A DNA stretch of 6,912 nt from contig JAUYSA010000251.1 of NCBI GenBank assembly GCA_030696545.1, positions 1-6,912 on the forward strand, in the 5' to 3' direction. The DNA comes from Hyphomonadaceae bacterium (GTDB lineage Bacteria > Pseudomonadota > Alphaproteobacteria > Caulobacterales > Hyphomonadaceae). Within the stretch, counting starts at the first letter, position 1, and each line of letters starts with the position of its first letter. The notes below the pieces were generated by a model. That model saw only the letters and a list, made by a program, of their open reading frames with translations. It did no database searches and was not told where the DNA came from. The translations under genes and the position numbers were made by a program. Shown here piece after piece: positions 6,761-6,912 of this stretch.

Positions 6761-6798
6761 CGGACCTTATCCACGCAGGCCCGGCGACGGGCGGGGCT
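6761..6798 (-). repeat. 38-bp repeat, right copy (inverted partner at 3-40)
   Basis: The reverse complement matches bases 3-40 at 37 of 38 positions. This copy sits 30 bp inside the right terminal repeat of the IS. Flanking bases differ from those around the left copy on both sides, so the shared unit is short and sharply bounded as far as the window shows. Confidence 0.8.
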
Positions 6799-6828
6799 GG
6801 AGCCGGCAGGGGGCTTCGCCGCTCGGAC

Positions 6829-6848
6829 GACTTAAACCTGACAGTTCC
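6829..6848 (-). repeat. IS terminal inverted repeat, right
   Basis: On the minus strand it reads GGAACTGTCAGGTTTAAGTC, matching the left repeat with two mismatches and one extra T. It lies at the 5' side of the transposase remnant, as expected for the IS end that carries the transposase promoter. The sequence beyond 6848 is host or flanking DNA. Confidence 0.72.
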
Positions 6849-6912
6849 CTTCAGTCAGACGATGCTCAGTTCAACTGGCGCAAAGCCGTCGCACTCGAAG
6901 CAGTAGTTCTCG
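6849..6912. other. Right flank outside the IS; possible 3' end of a minus-strand gene
   Basis: These 64 bases do not continue the ivd reading frame or any other acyl-CoA dehydrogenase segment I can recognise. On the minus strand a frame is open from the window edge to a TGA at 6855-6857 and reads ENYCFECDGFAPVELSIV. It could be the last residues of a gene entering from the right, but 18 codons are too few to support this or to name it. Confidence 0.2.

Larger units (their letters stand above)
6139..6828. other. Unexplained IS-internal sequence without a recognisable gene
   Basis: This stretch of about 690 bp between the transposase remnant and the right terminal repeat should hold the transposase N-terminus, but I find no helix-turn-helix in any minus-strand frame. 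Open frames exist on both strands (for example 6188-6586 minus and 5948-6481 plus), but their composition (Pro/Arg/Thr or Arg/Gly/Trp rich, no motif, no good ribosome binding site) looks like open GC-rich noise. A repeat (6761-6798) and a stem-loop (6717-6745) lie near the right end. The sequence may be decayed IS leader plus inserted or recombined foreign DNA. Confidence 0.5.
5585..6848 (-). mobile_element. Degenerate IS6-family-like insertion sequence
   Basis: The element is bounded by an imperfect inverted repeat pair: 5585-5603, and 6829-6848 read on the minus strand. They match at 17 positions, with two mismatches and one 1-nt gap, and both begin GG as IS6-family ends do. The span of 1264 bp is longer than the typical 0.8-0.9 kb of this family. 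A decayed IS6-like transposase lies at 5639-6138 on the minus strand, ending about 35 bp from the left repeat as expected. The outer flanking octamers, CTCAAACC (left) and CTTCAGTC (right), are not duplicates. The element is therefore probably the product of a deletion or recombination rather than a clean insertion. The family call rests on transposase motifs; the ends are my own match. Confidence 0.7.

Noticed and set aside
3..6798. The 38-bp inverted pair as Tn3-family terminal repeats, since the length is the same
   Set aside because: The repeats lack the GGGG outer end and the TAAG-type inner end of Tn3 repeats, no Tn3 transposase or resolvase is present, and the right copy lies inside a separate IS.
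1..6912. CRISPR arrays, tRNA/rRNA genes, riboswitches and defence or toxin-antitoxin genes
   Set aside because: I found no regularly spaced repeats, tRNA-like cloverleaf, rRNA sequence or small paired genes with ribosome binding sites on either strand.

Overview
The window is GC-rich (roughly 60-65% by eye). It looks like chromosomal or large-plasmid DNA of an alphaproteobacterium. The branched-chain dehydrogenase proteins resemble those I recall from Caulobacterales and sphingomonads, and the insertion sequence (IS) transposase resembles alphaproteobacterial IS6-family enzymes. No database search was run, so the taxon is an inference.

Layout. Positions 1-253 are scrambled mobile-element debris: a 38-bp repeat (3-40) and a short internal fragment of a tyrosine recombinase (47-253). 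Positions 254-375 are a short leader with a near-palindrome and a ribosome binding site. Positions 376-5307 are a complete, tightly packed, intact operon for the branched-chain 2-oxoacid dehydrogenase complex: E1 alpha (bkdA1), E1 beta (bkdA2), E2 (bkdB) and E3 (lpdV). Gaps are 1 and 0 nt, and the last junction overlaps by 4 nt. A fifth gene overlaps lpdV by ATGA and encodes the N-terminus of an isovaleryl-CoA dehydrogenase (ivd). It is frameshifted and stops after about 93 codons. Its homology ends at about 5583, next to the outer end of an IS (5585-6848). That IS has a 19/20-bp imperfect terminal inverted repeat pair and a decayed IS6-like transposase on the minus strand. About 690 bp of unexplained sequence lies between the transposase remnant and the right inverted repeat. 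The last 64 bp are outside the IS and do not resume ivd.

How the genes work together. BkdA1/BkdA2/BkdB/LpdV oxidatively decarboxylate the 2-oxoacids of valine, leucine and isoleucine to isobutyryl-, isovaleryl- and 2-methylbutyryl-CoA, with NADH as product. Isovaleryl-CoA dehydrogenase would take the leucine-derived product one step further, but that gene is broken here. The host either has another acyl-CoA dehydrogenase for this step or stops at the acyl-CoA level, where it can serve as a branched fatty-acid primer.

The main points for a second look are: the operon is intact while both flanks are ruined mobile DNA; the ivd break coincides with the IS end; the IS has no target duplication, which suggests a deletion or recombination rather than a simple insertion; and a 37/38-identical 38-bp repeat occurs in inverted orientation near both window ends, one copy just inside the IS. 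I see no convincing novel defence, CRISPR or RNA system.
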